The notes beneath the pieces were generated by a model. The model made no database searches and had not been told where the DNA came from. It was given only the letters and a program-made list of their open reading frames with translations. A stretch of 64,000 nt of DNA from Casuarius casuarius. Its lineage: Eukaryota; Chordata; Aves; Casuariiformes; Casuariidae. The stretch is from positions 558,001-622,000 of the forward strand of contig PTFA01000197.1 of the NCBI GenBank assembly GCA_003342895.1. Reading direction: 5' to 3'. Below are positions 11,601 to 24,632 of this stretch, piece by piece (position 1 is the stretch's first letter; each line of letters starts with the position of its first letter). The position numbers and the translations under genes are program-made.

Positions 11601-14600
11601 TGAAACATTAAAAATATCTGCTCTTTCAAAATATCACACTAAACACATAAATAAGAGCGGGAGGAGAGACTTCATTTTATTCATGTAAAGTGCGAATACA
11701 TCACAATACTGGACCTCATGGAAGAACCAAATTAAAGTCCCTTTTCTTAGCAAGAGACAAATTCTGTTTGCATCCACACAGCTGACAGTATTCAAGGTCT
11801 GGTCCAACATTTTAGAACCTGTACTCAGTCAATGTATGGGGCCCCACCGACCCCAGTAGGAGAGACACACATGGGACAAGAGAAGAGTACACAGTGCAAC
11901 ACATTAAAGCAGAGAACTCTGCACTATGCTGATAGTCCTCTCCAATGAATCTGCCCTTAGGTCTTACTCCCAACACTCTACTCTAGCCACAACAAAATAT
12001 GAGCCCATATGCTCTAGCCTCACACTTCCCAGAGCTGGGGAAAGAGCCCTGAAGTCCAGAAAATCCTGAAGAAGTCAGAGGGATTTGCACCATGGTAGAA
12101 GAACTGAGTTCAGCCCAGGCTGCTTCACCAGGCTGTAATGAGCTCCTTTCCCTATCTTATCACAATACTCTTGAAAAGGCTCACAAAAGATGTTTGACTG
12201 CTCATTGACCGCAAAGAGCAGCCATCATAAAGCCAAAAGAATTGCTTATATAAATGGGTTTCTCCTTTCACAATCCTGAGAAGAGCTCAAGCAATTACTC
12301 TGCCAAATTAACCTGCTTCCAAATCAAGCCTTCGGTCCTGCACTTTAGGAAGGTTTTAAAGAGCATGAATTTGAAGTGCCCTTAGTAAAGACAAGAACAG
12401 AAGCAGAAAAGAGAGCAGTAATGCTCCCTGCATCCTCTCAAACACCCGCTGCGAGCCAAGCTCACAGTCCAGAGCTGGTAGTTAGCTGTCACACCAGCCA
12501 TCTAGACAAACATAAAACCTGAACAGATCCAGTACCCTAAGTATCTTCCATTATGTACCAATGAGAAAAATTGCCATACTGCCCTAACTGGTGATCTACT
12601 TTCAGTAATGTGAATGAGGATCACCATGGATACTACAAGACATGCCATAGTTTAAACTCTGAAGTAAAATCAAAAAATCTGAAAATCACTCTGTCTTGAG
12701 TATTTCTTCCTGAAATACTTAGCACCATGGTGTCCTGAGTCCCATCTGTTGTGCTCCATGGCACTCACTGTCATAGGGTGAGTGAGAAGTCTTGCACTAT
12801 CCTCTTGTGTAAGAAGTGTGGTCCAAGGTGGAATCTCATTCATGTTGCTGCAGAAGGAAAGATCATTAGAGTAAGAGGACTGCAATCAAGAATTGGCAAA
12901 GATTGCCAAAAAAACAGAAAAAGCCTTATGGTTTTACTGAGTCTTTGGTCTCCAGAAAGAAGCTAAGCAACCTACTCCTTATAGCCACATCATCTTGACA
13001 TACAAGCATACCTGCAGTGGCTTAGACTGGGCAGCCCAGCAAGGAAAACTCAAGAAGTATCAGTGCTACTTCTGATACTGTCAAAGAAAGCACTTATGAT
13101 GAAGAAAAGAAAACAGCAGTATTTTGGGGAGATTTCTGAGACTAGCAGACCTAGAGCTAAGCATCTCCAGAGACTTCTACTTTCCAGCAGGATGTCAGGG
13201 AGCAGCAGGAGCAGGCTGCTCCACCAGGGAAGGTGAGCCAGGAGCCAAGGATGACAGCACAACAGGCAGGGCTGTATCCTCACTGACAAGGGTGCAGCCC
13301 CGCAGGACCTAAGCCAAGTGAACAGAGCAGGTCCAATGATGGTAATAGTGTCAGTCAAGAGTCCACTGATCACCAGACAACCACAAAGTGACAAGGCAGG
13401 GCTGAGGTCAGTCTGGGAAGTCCAGTCAGCCAGCCAGGCACAGTAAGGCTGAGCACAGACCTACTCACAACATAGCTCAGGCAAAGAGCAGGGCTGGGCA
13501 CTGAGCCCATATAGCCCTCCCAGGCCAAAGGGCAGAGGGTACCTGGGTGTATGGGTAGGGATCCCAAGTGAGGGTGCTCAGGGCAATCACACCTGACAAT
13601 GCAGTCAGGGCCTGACAGTGGCTCATTTCGGGCATTAGGCAATACTTAATTTCTCCATTGCCCATGTATGGTCCATGAGTCAGCTTCCATTGCTGTTACT
13701 GTGAGCTTTTCACCTAGCAACAACGGAGACGGATGGATAGGGGGGTGTTAGGAGAAACATTGAAGCAAAATGAGATGAGAAAGACAGAAACTAAATTGTC
13801 AGGGAGATTAAGGGGCAGGTGTGGTGCCTGAAGCTACTTGAGTTTCTAAAGGACAAAGACAAGTTTGCAGGTAGCAGAGGCCCTTTTACACTTTAGCCTT
13901 CTTGGGAAACCACAACCATCTCACAGGATAAGGGACACATCCAGCTCTCCTCTCAGCCATGGTGTGGATCCACAGGCTCCCCCAAGGACTCTTATGCTTT
14001 GGCCAGTATGTCAGAAGCTCCATGCCAGCTTGGCTGTGACCAAAAGGCATTGCCATTTGCTGTGCACAAGCTTACCATGAATGTGTCTCTATTGTGCTGG
14101 TTATCATGTGGCAAAAAGCACTCTGTCAAAGGGTTGAAATGAGGTAGTCCTTGCAATACCCACTGCGGTACTGCAACTAAGCACCACCATAGCTGATCTT
14201 CAGCTGGCTGAACTAAAGCCACTGGAATGAACAGAAGAAGCGAGACCGAATGCTCCCCAGAGGAAAACCCCCCCTCAGGGGCTAAAGCCCTGCACCCTTT
14301 CCCCACCCACACCACTGCTGCAGCCGTTGCTGCTGGTGGCCAGCTCAGGACCAGGGTGAACAGCTGGGCTGTCCCACCACCTCTTCCCAGAGAAGAGGGC
14401 GCTCTCAGAGACTCGGGGGTCAGTACTAGGGAAGGCTGTGCCTCCTCAAGCTCTAAAAAAAGGACTTCATTCCCACTCAGCATTTTTTTTTCCATCTGGG
14501 CTAAATCCACTCTTAGAAAGAGATAACTATCTCCAAGGAAACAGGCTCTCTGCTGCTCTCAGGGTCTCAGCCAGCTCCCCCTCTCGTTTTGCCGGAGGGT

Positions 14601-15508
14601 CACTCAGCAGCAAGGTTGAGACATGCAGAAGCCAAGGGGCTTCTGGCTCGCTGGGCTACCCCAGACCAGGAACACTGGGAGCAGAGGATGCTCCAAGGCA
14701 GCATGTGCTTGTCTCCATGCTGGAGCCAGACCCATGGCAGTACCTTCCCAAGCCTGCCCAGACCTGGAGAGCTCACACAGGAGTGATTACAGAGATTAGC
14801 CATGTTGAGAAGTCTCTCATTACCTGGACTGACTCGTGCAGTCTGCTTTGAATCTTCTTCTTTTCTGCTCAAAATAGCTTCATGTTCTCAGCACCAGCTT
14901 TCTTCGCAAACACCCTCACTGCTCTCCCTCTCGCCACAAAGAGCCAGACATGCCCTGTTCACAGATGTCCTTCCCAGCCATCCACACCTCCATCCCATTC
15001 ACTGCCTGATGCAGGGCCTCTGCACTATGGCACCTCCATCCCAGACACCATATCCTCCTCCCTTCACCAGCAACCCTCCATCCTGTCTCCCCAGATGGGT
15101 GCCACAAGTCCATGGGATGCTTTGGGCAAGGTGAGAGGCCAAACCCAGCTCAGAAACAGATGGTGGTGACACGGCTATGGCCTAAACTCGTTGCAGATCC
15201 CCACAGGCCCCACTTCCAGCTTGCTCAGGCCAGTCATCACTTTTTCTTCATGCCTACCGAAGCTCTCTGGAGAAACAATTCAGGTCACAGCAGAGGAGGG
15301 TTTCTCCCAGCAGTTTCTGCTTGTCCCACCTCTGGGCTCAAACCTCAATTCTGAGTGCAAAGGAAACTCCCATACTAGCTACATCTTAGGGCAGTTCTTT
15401 ATTCCCACAAACCAAAAATCCACTTGAGAAGGCTGCTTTGCATTAGCTACTGAGCTGAAAGGGAGACAGGACTGCGAGGGTCTTCTGGGTTACGGTCCAC
15501 CACAGTCA
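8601..15508. other. Long non-coding block
   Basis: I see no gene in these 6.9 kb. A 14-base A run is at 9986-9999 and an 11-base A run is near 11357; neither follows a recognisable retroposed body. An 8-base inverted repeat (AGTATTTC/GAAATACT, 5-base loop) is at 12699-12719. Around 13.0-15.3 kb the DNA is richer in G+C and many short frames stay open by composition. A CTCF-like core AGAGGGCGC is at 14394-14402, but its upstream half does not match. Confidence 0.5.
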
Positions 15509-15537
15509 CCAGAAGAGAGGTGAGACCTCTCTTCTGG
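15509..15537. repeat. Perfect 13-base hairpin
   Basis: CCAGAAGAGAGGT (15509-15521), loop GAG (15522-15524), then ACCTCTCTTCTGG (15525-15537): a perfect 13-base inverted repeat with a three-base loop. No element or gene is associated with it, and there is no T tract to suggest a terminator. Whether it is functional is unknown. Confidence 0.9.
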
Positions 15538-18494
15538 ACTATACCCCAAGCTAACCGAGCCCTTCCCCTGCTTTTAGTTCCAACTCCCAAATCTATGACC
15601 ACCACTTCTGGGCAGCTTTTCCCTGTTCTGGGCCAAAGACACATGACACCCCCACACCGTGTTGTAGGAGAGTTATACATAGGTTTTCATACAGTCCTTT
15701 AGGCAGGTCCTGCCCAAAGAAAGCATTTCTGAGACCCCAAAGAACAGCACACACCTGGCAGCACACACACCTCATTGCATTCACGCACCCCAGAGTTGCA
15801 GGCTCGACACAGTGCAGAAACCCAGCCCTGACACAATCCCCACACAGAGTTCGTTGCAGGATCCATGTCTTATCTTGCCTCAGCATCTGAAAGCAGACTT
15901 TGGCTAAGTCCTACACGCTGCTATTTAAAGTAAGCCAATTTGTATTCAGTCTGCTCGCTACATTCACCAGTTGTTCTGAATTGTGTTTGAAGCTGAGGGG
16001 AAGAGGAAATGTACAACAAGAAAAAATTATGCACTGGTAAATTTTGTTCTAATCCCTTCTCCTCCCATTATTGCTTCCCCTTTTTTGGGTTTCCTCTTTG
16101 TTTTCTGTTTTTTATGTATTATTAGCTTTAGCATAATTTTGACTGAGAAAATATGTAGCTGATAGGATGGACTAATTACACTACCTAGAAGAATTAATTA
16201 CACCATCTGTGATTGAGAGTGAGCTTGACTCGTTGCTTCCTGGTAGATGGAGCTACAACACCAGCTGCCCTGAATCTTCCCCTGTAGAAGGCGAAAGAGG
16301 AATTACTGTAGGAATATCATTTAAAAGCCATTACTTCTCTTTTTGAGCAATTTAACATCATCGAGTGACCTAGCCTGACTGGCCGAGTCAGGGACGAGGC
16401 TCATCTGCCTTTCCTTGTGATCTGGAAAGGAAATATTTCTACACCCATCCTGATCCTCACCTCCTAGAAATCAGCTGGCTCAGTCTGTCCTGGTAGCTAA
16501 AATGAGCCAGGATCCATTTGCAAGGCAAGTGGCACAGTACAGCTAATGTCCCTATAGCTACTCAATAGCTATAGCTACTTCTACCCCTTTATACTTCTTG
16601 AGACCAGTCCCTGGACAGTGCTGTCCCTGACCTGCAGCCAGGCTTTGTGAGCTGGCACTGATAAATCTGTGCCAGGGCTGTGCTAACAATATGATAGTCA
16701 GGATGACCACAGGAGAGCCAGTGCCCTGGCCCTGCTCAGTTTACTCATAGAAACTCCAAAGATCAGTATTTGTTGTCATTCCCCTAATTCGATGGGAGTG
16801 CAGACTGCTCTCTCCGTGCCCACTGCTAATGGAAAAGAGACCACAACACCTTGGGGGAAGCAGGGGAGTTTTTGAGGCAGTGAGGTTTTGCCCTGCTGGA
16901 ATGATTGCAGCTCTTACAGGTTCTCCCACTGAGTCTCATCAGCCTTATGCTGGCAGGTTGTCTGCTCTGTCTGCAGTCCTGGAAGGATGCTGGTGACTTT
17001 GGTTTCTGCAGCCAGCTGAAAATCTAACCTGGTTTTCTGTACTGGCCTGCAATGGACCTGCTTGTCGTGGCTGAGTGTGGGTGATAGAAGATCAGTTCAG
17101 ACACGCAGCCCTGAATATGTGTTTTCAGCTAAGGGAGGGGAGTAGTGCCCTTACGGATCTGGAAACTTTAAATAGTAATTCTTTAAGGTAGCTCCTCCTG
17201 CCCTTCTAGCCTCCAGCTCTGCTGCAGGTTCTTTTCCTCCCACTTCTCTTCTAAGCCCACTCAGTTTACACAAGATAAGCTGTCTGTAGTTGCAACATTA
17301 CAGCAAACCTCTTAACTGCATAAATGCATCTCTATCTAAAATTCAGGACCCTGAGCATGGTTGTTTCACTTGCTATTGTTGGTCAGGTACACAGTACACA
17401 GATGAAGAAACAGGACTCTCCAGCTCTTGATCCCTAGTTCAGACCAGTTCCCAGTGCTGAACAACCTAATGCAGTGATCCTCAACCTGAGAAGCCTGAAT
17501 CCTTCTCTAGGTAGCCAATGAAGAGCTCAAGACATCCATTGAGATCTGATGTTTGCCTGATTCAGTTTTTGCCCCAAGTCTTGGACAGCGTCCAAGCTAT
17601 ATTTTGGTTAAATCACTGGAAAACACACAACAGCTAGAAAAAACTCTTGCCCTGTGCCAGGACATAGCCAGATCCTGGGGAACTCCCAGGTGCTAACAGG
17701 GGAGGCTTGCTCTGTTTTGCACTGCCTAAGGGAAAAGTCCAGTATGGCAACAAGGGACTATCAATGCACAATGGCGTTCTGGCCACGTCCCCTGAGAGCA
17801 GTCCAAGACTATCTAAAGGGATTTCTTACATCATGAAATTCCTCAAGGGTTGAGACTGATGTCCCAAAGTACTAGTCCTGCAAAGTCAGAGCAAGGGCTC
17901 AAATCTGGCTCATAGCAAGTATTTGTACTGATGCATTTAANGTGGGAGAAACTTCCAGAAGTCTTCCTCTTCCAGAAAGCAGAGCAGCTACAGAAAGTAA
18001 CAAAATTCAGCAGCTTTTCTCCCTGCCGCTGAAAGTAATCCTTGTGCCTCTCCTTCTTATCAAAAGGAATTCTCCACCTCCAGCTTGATAAGTGCTTTTC
18101 CCTGCAACCTCTATTCACTCCCAGCCCTGAGGACACCTCAGCATTTTCATTTGGAGGAACCATTTTTTGCAGCTTGCCAAGTTCTGTATAAAGAGGCAAA
18201 AAGTGGAGGAAGCACAGACTGGAGGAGAGCTGGAGAGCTGAAAGGAGAAGTTGCAGTGAAGGAAGGAGAGCAAGAAGCCAGAGAAGGTCTAAGAGGCAAA
18301 TGCGGTCATATGAAGCAAAAGGACATAAAATGAAGGGGATAAACATGACAGGAGATGGGGAAGGACAGAGCCACTGGGAAACAATAGGGAAAATTTAGGT
18401 AACAACAGAATAGAGAGGCAAGGAGTGAGCAAAATGAAGGAGGGAAAGAGGAGCAGATGCACAGAGAAAAGACAGCCTGCTATTTGCAATACTG
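15538..18494. other. Non-coding block with homeodomain-type sites near 16.2 kb
   Basis: No coding sequence recognised. The interval holds the two TAATTACAC sites listed separately and a 14-base palindrome GGACAGTG/CTGTCC at 16613-16626. A 'cagtgatcctcaacctg' at 17472-17488 recalls hAT-type ends, but a convincing partner is missing. An ambiguous base is at 17941. Confidence 0.5.
16173..16203. promoter_or_regulatory. Two spaced homeodomain-type TAATTACAC sites
   Basis: The 9-mer TAATTACAC occurs at 16173-16181 and again at 16195-16203, a 22-base spacing, in an AT-rich stretch (about 16.08-16.40 kb) that reads like a conserved non-coding element. TAATTA is the core bound by many homeodomain proteins. 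Binding and enhancer function are inference only. Confidence 0.25.
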
Positions 18495-18680
18495 GAAATA
18501 GTGATGGGGTGATGGATTTGGATCTGGTACAGGATATTCATGCACAAATTTTTCCAGAAGCTGTTCCTGTATTTTCATCTGGGTATTTTTGTGACCTTGA
18601 AAAGTCACTTTATTTCTTTATACCACGGCTTACTTACCTGTCACTTGGAGGTGGTGACAATATCTCCATCACAAGAATAT
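18495..18680 (+). mobile_element. MIR-like SINE fragment
   Basis: At 18588-18670 the plus strand reads 'tttttgtgaccttgaaaagtcac', then 'tttatttctttataccacgg', 'cttacctgtcacttgg' and 'ggtgacaatatctcc'. This follows the MIR core order: 'gtgtgaccttgggcaagtcacttaac', then 'ctctgtgcctcag', 'cccatctgtaaaatgg', 'ataat'. It is old and diverged, and the 5' boundary is approximate. Confidence 0.5.
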
Positions 18681-18741
18681 GGGTATGTTCGAACAAAAAG
18701 CTTCAAGACCACAGGTGGAAGTGCAAAATATTATCACATTT

Positions 18742-18868
18742 AATCAGATTTTACTTATATACATATACATACATGCACGTTCATATAACTAAATATATTG
18801 CTAACTATACATATATAGACATAAATATATTACAAATATATGTACCCTTTTATTTATTTATTTAGGCC
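18742..18868. repeat. AT-rich low-complexity tract
   Basis: Alternating 'tatatacatatacatac' and 'aaatatatt' runs end in (TTTA)n at about 18849-18866. This is simple-sequence DNA with no clean repeat unit over most of its length. Confidence 0.8.
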
Positions 18869-21800
18869 AAGCTGACATTTCATGGTTGCTTAGTTACTAG
18901 AGAACAATAATGAGAATCTGTTTAGTATATACTGCATGAAGAAGGGAAGGGAGAGGGCAGCTGGATATCATGTCAGACACAGCCACTTGTTAGCTAGAGT
19001 CAGGGGCAGATTAGCCATTTTTGTGGGAAACATGGAGGAAGGCAAAAGACATCAAAGCTGAAAGGAGTTCAGGCAGAGAGGCAACAAGCTGGGGCGTGCA
19101 GTGCATGTAGTTCTTGGCATTCCCATGACACCTCCGTGAGTGTGAGTGAAGGCTCAGGTCATCAGGAGTCATGAAGTGTTCATGACTTCCATGACATTTT
19201 CCATCTCCTGAGCTACACAGACATTAAGAAAACTGTAACTGATTACAGGATCTGCCGCTCCTCACACTGGACCTCTCCTACTCCCCATCCACACCTAGTG
19301 GCACTCCCACATTGAAGCAAATGCTTTGCTAATTGCAAGGAAGAAGGAGGTTTTGCTGATCAGAAAAGAAAAACACCACAGAAGCCAAAAGCAAGAAAGA
19401 AGCACATTCTACCCCTGCCCCCATTCATTCTCTCTAAGATTTGCCTCCATAACAATTCACAGACATTTCAGACTTTACTTGGCCTGATTTTGTAAATTCA
19501 TGGAAGAGTCTTAAGGTTCAGGAATTCAACCCACTGCTAAGGATAGTCTGGGTAAGCTTTGTTGCTGGGAAACAGCTTTTCCAGATTGACGTCTTGTGTT
19601 GCCAGCTCTCACACCAGCCCAGAGAGCGTAATGAGGGAGCTTGAATCTGTCCCAGGACACCAAGAGCGTAGTGGCTTACAGCTCACCATTCCCTTGGGAG
19701 TAGGGCTTCTGGAGTTCAACCTTCCCTGAAGGCACTTTTAACAGCAGACAAAGTGGCTAAGATAAAGATACAGTGTATTTGCTACATTCCGTATATTAAA
19801 AATAGAATTGCTAAGCTTAGAGACAGGCACACAGCAATTAAAGAAAACCAGACTTTTTCTATAGTTCAGCTGCCAGAAGTTCTCTCTCAGCTTCATCCAG
19901 TTAAAAAGATGCCAGAACACAGTTCTTGTAGCAGGGATCCAAGTTTCAGGCAAGACCTTTGTCCAGGATGTTGCTCAGATATATACTGGATATATCATGT
20001 AACTTGAATACCTAATTCCCTCATGGGGTTCCACTGAGAATCAAGACTTCATCCTATCCTCCCCAGTCTCCAAGAACTCCCTATGACTCATAACATCAAT
20101 ATTTAATAAAGGTAATTAATAAACATATTTCTTCCAAATTATTATTGACTGCCCTAACTTTAGAGATGTTGTCCCTGCATCATATCTAGGAACAACCAGC
20201 TCCTGAGCAGGTAGCTAAAAACCTCTCTACTGGGCAAGTTAAACACCAATGTTTATTTTGACTTCAAACAAGCTGTTTGCATATTCTGAAAGCTAAGACC
20301 AGCAGAGCATATGTCTGGGATGGGACCCAAAGGACCACCACAGCCCAGTGTTGTGACTGCAACAGGAAACAGCAGGGGCTTAGGGGAAGACAGTGCAAAT
20401 ACACAGTGATCCTTCTCCCAGTATATTCCCCAGCTTCCAGCTATTCATGGCTGAGAGATTTCCTGAGCCAAAGATCACATCTGCATCTGTGTTTAATAGA
20501 TCTTAATGGTCTGTTTGTGTCAAGCTGCTTTTAGAACAGTTTATGATTTTGCCCTCCACACCATCCTGTGAACACCACAGTTTAAACATGCACCATATAG
20601 AAAATGTCTCTCTTTTTGTTTGTTTTGAACCTCTTGCCATATAATTTTACTGGGGACTCCTACTTTTCATATTAAAAGAAAATAGTCATTTCCTAATCAC
20701 CTTCTATGATTCTCCTAGATCTCTCATGTTCCACTCAGACATCCCTTTTCCAAATCCTAACATCTTACCAGATAACAGGAAAGGTTCAAACCTTACTGCT
20801 TTATTAGTTGAAACATTGAAAAGTGCACAGAAGTATAAAAATTGACATAGATGTAGCATAAAGTCAACATACATTGTACAAACGTATTACTGAGAATAGC
20901 ACATGCAGTCCATTACTGGCTCTTGATGAAGACTGCATAGCAAACAAACTTTAGGGAGAACAATGTGCTTAGGACAAACCATGCCTACACCCATATTGAA
21001 GGATGCTGTTATATCAGGGCAGTACAAGCAAACTCTTGCTCAAAAGTCAAACTATGCTTAGCTCAACTAAATTGATACAGAAGCAGCTATGCTGCCACAG
21101 AGATCAAATGTCTGCCATGTTTCGATCAACCTCATTACAAAGCCTGTTCTGCATGAGGCTGAAACCTACTCAGCAAAAGTGGCTCAGACTGCCCGAAATC
21201 TGATCTAAATTATAGCTCCAGCAAGTTTTAGATCAAGCTTAACTGAGCAGGTTTTTAAACTACTTTGAATTCTGGAGGCAAATTCTCCAAGCCTGGAGTT
21301 TGCTTTTTTACTGTGCTCCTGCACCCTGATAAGTACAACATATTGTTCTTTAATGACCTTAGTACAACATAAGTCTTCCTACTACCTCACCAACCTGCCT
21401 CTGGGCTCTATCCCAGCTGAGGAGCTGTACCATAAATCATGCTGGGACTAAAGCATATGACATCTTATGATCCACATGTAAGAGCTAAAGAAACTACAAA
21501 AGAAAGACAAAGACTCAAAAAAAACCACCTGCAAATTACAATACGTTTACTCTGCAGCCTGTACCCTCAAAGATTGTGGCACCTGAAGCTGGATGCTTGT
21601 GAGAGGTATTGAAGTGACCCTTGACTATTAAATTACCTACATGCTTAGCAAGACTTACTTACTTCATGTTCATCATGCAATCTGAAAGCATCCAATAATA
21701 ACTATTCTAAAAAAGTCAGCCACGTTTTCATATTTAATGTACATATTGTAACTAAATAAAACCACTTTCGAGGGGTAAATAATTGCAGAGGAAGAGAAAA

Positions 21801-21990
21801 ATTCAAGAGCGTAGGCTATGAAGATGCACTTTCAGCTGAAATATTAAAAAAAGCGATCAGTTGAGGCAGAAAAGCAGGAAAGCTGTTTTTATATGGCTAA
21901 ATCAACACTGGAGGAGGGTTTCACACTAACTGTGGTAGATAAGTAGAAGAAAGCAAGGAGATACACATGAAGGAAGGGGTGGGACGCAGG
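18869..21990. other. Non-coding block
   Basis: No gene seen. Around 20963-21270 the text 'ccatgcctacaccca' followed by 'aactaaattgata...', 'gatcaagcttaactgagcagg' and 'tttttaaactac' faintly resembles the 'tgtctacac' class of short DNA elements, but the second end is missing and I do not call it. The AT-rich run at 20100-20150 is unremarkable. Confidence 0.45.
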
Positions 21991-22195
21991 TTATGGTCTA
22001 GCAGATGTAGTAGACAAAAACAAGGAACTTGAATCAGAAACTTGCCTCACCCTAGGACTAGGGGCAAGTCCCTTAATCTCCTGTCTGACAGCTTTTCCAT
22101 TTGTACTAGGGAGGCAGATCTTCCAAACGGGGCATTGTGAGAATTAATGGTGCAAAGAAGTTTAGGAAAATAAGTAAAGTATGGTACAGCCAGCT
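21991..22195 (+). mobile_element. MIR-like SINE, near full length
   Basis: Starting at about 21996 the plus strand reads 'ggtctagcagatgtagtagac', which matches the sauropsid MIR-type start 'gtctagtggatagagcagtggac'. It continues with 'cttgaatcagaaacttgcctc', 'aggggcaagtcccttaatctcctgtctgacagcttttcc', 'atttgtactagggaggcaga' and 'cattgtgagaattaatgg', the usual MIR core and 3' order. About 200 bases long, diverged. This is one of the clearest SINEs in the window. Confidence 0.7.
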
Positions 22196-24055
22196 ACAAA
22201 CATTGAAAAAAACAGGAGCTGGACACCAAAGAAGTCATTACAAGATCTTCATTTTTTTTTCCTCTAGAAATGACGCTGTGTTTGAACTGCCTTTGGAGCA
22301 TCCTGTTCCCAGCTCCCCAGTGTGTGACATTCACAAGTCACCAGTACTCCCAAAAGCAGATCGTGACTTTGGATCATCCTTGCAGTGACTCTGCATGACC
22401 ACTCAATGATGGAGAATATTCAGCTCCTCCCCACAAGTGTCAATGACTTCTCCCAATGCACCTCCCCATCTGCAAGACCAACAGTTAATTATTCACCTCT
22501 CAGCCCCACCTCTTCCATCATTGTCCCAGTTCATACAGATTTGTTCCCCTCTTCTCCTAACTCCTCGGCACACCTCTGCTGGATTGGTGTCCACTCTCTT
22601 ACTCCTGCCCAGAAGGCACAGGTTGAGGTAAAATGAGGTGGAATAGGATGCAGTAAAACAACATAGCCAAAAGGGCTGCTCGAGCCCTTCTGCTCCTTTC
22701 TTGGCCAGGGAAAAAGAGCTCTGGACTTCTTTAACTCTTCTTCTCTCTTCCAGGCCTGATACTGCAGTACTAAAAGTGAGTGGAGCAAAACAAAGTCAAA
22801 CCATTTCCCCCCAAAGGTGACAAGGGGAGCAGCACTGCACAGAACAACATCTGTTCCTTCCCCTGTCCACTGACAGAAGGTCAGCTGTGCTTTCTCCCAG
22901 GTTAAAACCAAGGTCTTCTAATTTTTTTTAGAATCTACAAAATTCAGTAGCCATCTGCCCAAAGAAACAAGGGGCATGGTTGGGGGAACCATGACCTGGC
23001 CAAAGATGTAAGGAAGCACAGGCCCAGCCACAGACAAATATCATGAACTGTGGAGTGTCTTTTGCAAGATAAGCAGGCTAGGGAATACCAGGAAAAGGTT
23101 CGAAGCAAAGAAAACATGTAAAAATCAGCTCCTGAATCAGAGAATGGCTCCATTGGAGAGAAGGAGAGAGTAAATCTACAGAAAGGTGTTACAATGGACA
23201 AAGAGCAGTTGAAGTAAAAATAAAGGCTTTCCTAGACGTAGAATTGAAACAATTGGCATATACAGGTCACACGTCACCCTACTTGTAGTGACACCACCGC
23301 AGGGTTCATCATCACAGAAATAGCCAGGCCTGGATTTGGGCAGCAGCTAGAAGGGCAGCACAAGGAAATGAAACAGGAGTTGTGTTAGTGGTTCTGCAGA
23401 CAGCACTCTGCCACAGGAGCCAGCACTGAATGAGCACCTCGCTCAAAGACTATAGCTGGAGATGCTGTCTGCCAGATGGCCCCGAATTCCTCCTAAAGCT
23501 TTGGAGTTTGTCATTTTTATCTCCTTTTTAGGGCTATGATGCCCTGCCTCATGCAAAAGGAGGCTTTATCTGCTTTAGGTACTAGTAAGGCAGAAGTCTT
23601 GCAGAGTTCTCAGTATGGCTGACTGCTGTTTCTCTCACGCATTCACAGGCAGCAGTAACACTGCTCTCACAAAAGGTAGCTACTCACACTGTTGTTTCCA
23701 GTGGGGATGAAGCAGGTCTCTCCAGGTAATAGACACCTGGCCTAGGCTGGGACAGAAGCAGATTCAGTTCAGGAAAAGAGACTAGCACCAAAGAGCGTTA
23801 AGTAAGAACTCCTAGATGGTTTGTGAAGCCAAAGTGGACTAGGACCCCATCTGATTTCAGGTGAGGGGACCACCACCAAACTAACACTATGTGCAGGGGA
23901 CCAGAAGTGGCAAAAAGGAAGAACAAAGATTAGAGATTAAATGAGAAGAGGAAGATTGTGTGGGGCAAAAAACAGCAGGTGAGATGGGAAACTGCAAACT
24001 GGACAAATGCTATTCTGCTCCCCCTCCTTACTGAGCAAAAGCACTTTGAAAATAA
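22196..24055. other. Non-coding block
   Basis: No gene or family-level repeat recognised. The two nested plus-strand frames at 22385-22636 and the opposing frame at 22531-22911 lie on a C-rich/G-rich strand pair and show no domain. Confidence 0.5.
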
Positions 24056-24545
24056 GTCATTATTATTATGAACAGAAAGAAATAATCCCAGTTTTGCTCT
24101 GTCATCTGTCCGTTTAGTTGAGAAATGTCAGATGCTCGGGGAGGGGGAGGAGGAAAGGTTCACATCAGACAACATCCATTTGTAAAATTGTATCTGCCAG
24201 TTTCCCAGCAGCTGTGATCTCCAGTTAATATCAAGAGTGAATCTGAGAGGCTAGACAGAGGGGAGCTGGGGGTGGAGGAATTATGGTTTTCGGTTCTCCC
24301 AGGCAATACTTGGCACTAGAGCCAGCCCTTGATAACAAATTGACTCAGTCACTAACTCGCACATGCTCCCTCTCTAGTAATGGACTCCTCTCTCATTAGC
24401 AAATACAATTGACAGCAAAAATAAACATACTTGCACCCTCCCCCCCTCTTGCGCTGCTGACACAGAGCCCTGATTGACAGATCTCACAAGTGCATCAATG
24501 AAAGGAGAGAGGAGAGGACAGTTGCTGCTATCAGCCAGCTTTAAC
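24056..24545. promoter_or_regulatory. Candidate conserved element with PBX/MEIS motifs
   Basis: The stretch has the look of a developmental non-coding element: few repeats, and dense TGAC/CAATT/TAAT motifs. It contains TGATTGACAG at 24471-24480, the composite site bound by PBX with MEIS or PREP proteins. A related CAATTGACAG lies at 24406-24415, and CAAATTGACTC at 24336-24346. Whether it is conserved or active cannot be seen from one sequence. Confidence 0.3.
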
Positions 24546-24549
24546 ATAG

Positions 24550-24632
24550 GAGCTAATAATAATTTCTTACATTTACACAGTGTCTTTGTGTCATGATCCA
24601 AAGCTCTGTAAAGCACAGAGAGCAGTCTAGTA
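24550..24632 (-). mobile_element. MIR-like SINE 3'-end fragment
   Basis: The plus strand reads 'gctaataataatttcttacatttacacagtgtctttg', then 'gatccaaagctctgtaaagcac'. This matches the reverse orientation of the MIR-type tail seen in reptiles ('...cactttgagatctac...gctatataag...tattattatt'). Only the 3' end is recognisable. Confidence 0.45.

Noticed and set aside
14391..14402. CTCF-like core AGAGGGCGC
   Set aside because: The 5' half of the consensus is not matched.
13992..14510. 172-codon minus-strand frame
   Set aside because: No recognisable motif; opposing frames are also open in the same G+C-rich region.
17472..17861. Possible hAT element: 'cagtgatcctcaacctg' at 17472 and 'agggttgagactgatg' at 17846
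   Set aside because: The second end matches poorly and no internal family sequence was recognised.
17843..18346. 167-codon minus-strand frame
   Set aside because: No domain; contains an ambiguous base and the leucine-rich start reflects a purine-rich plus strand.
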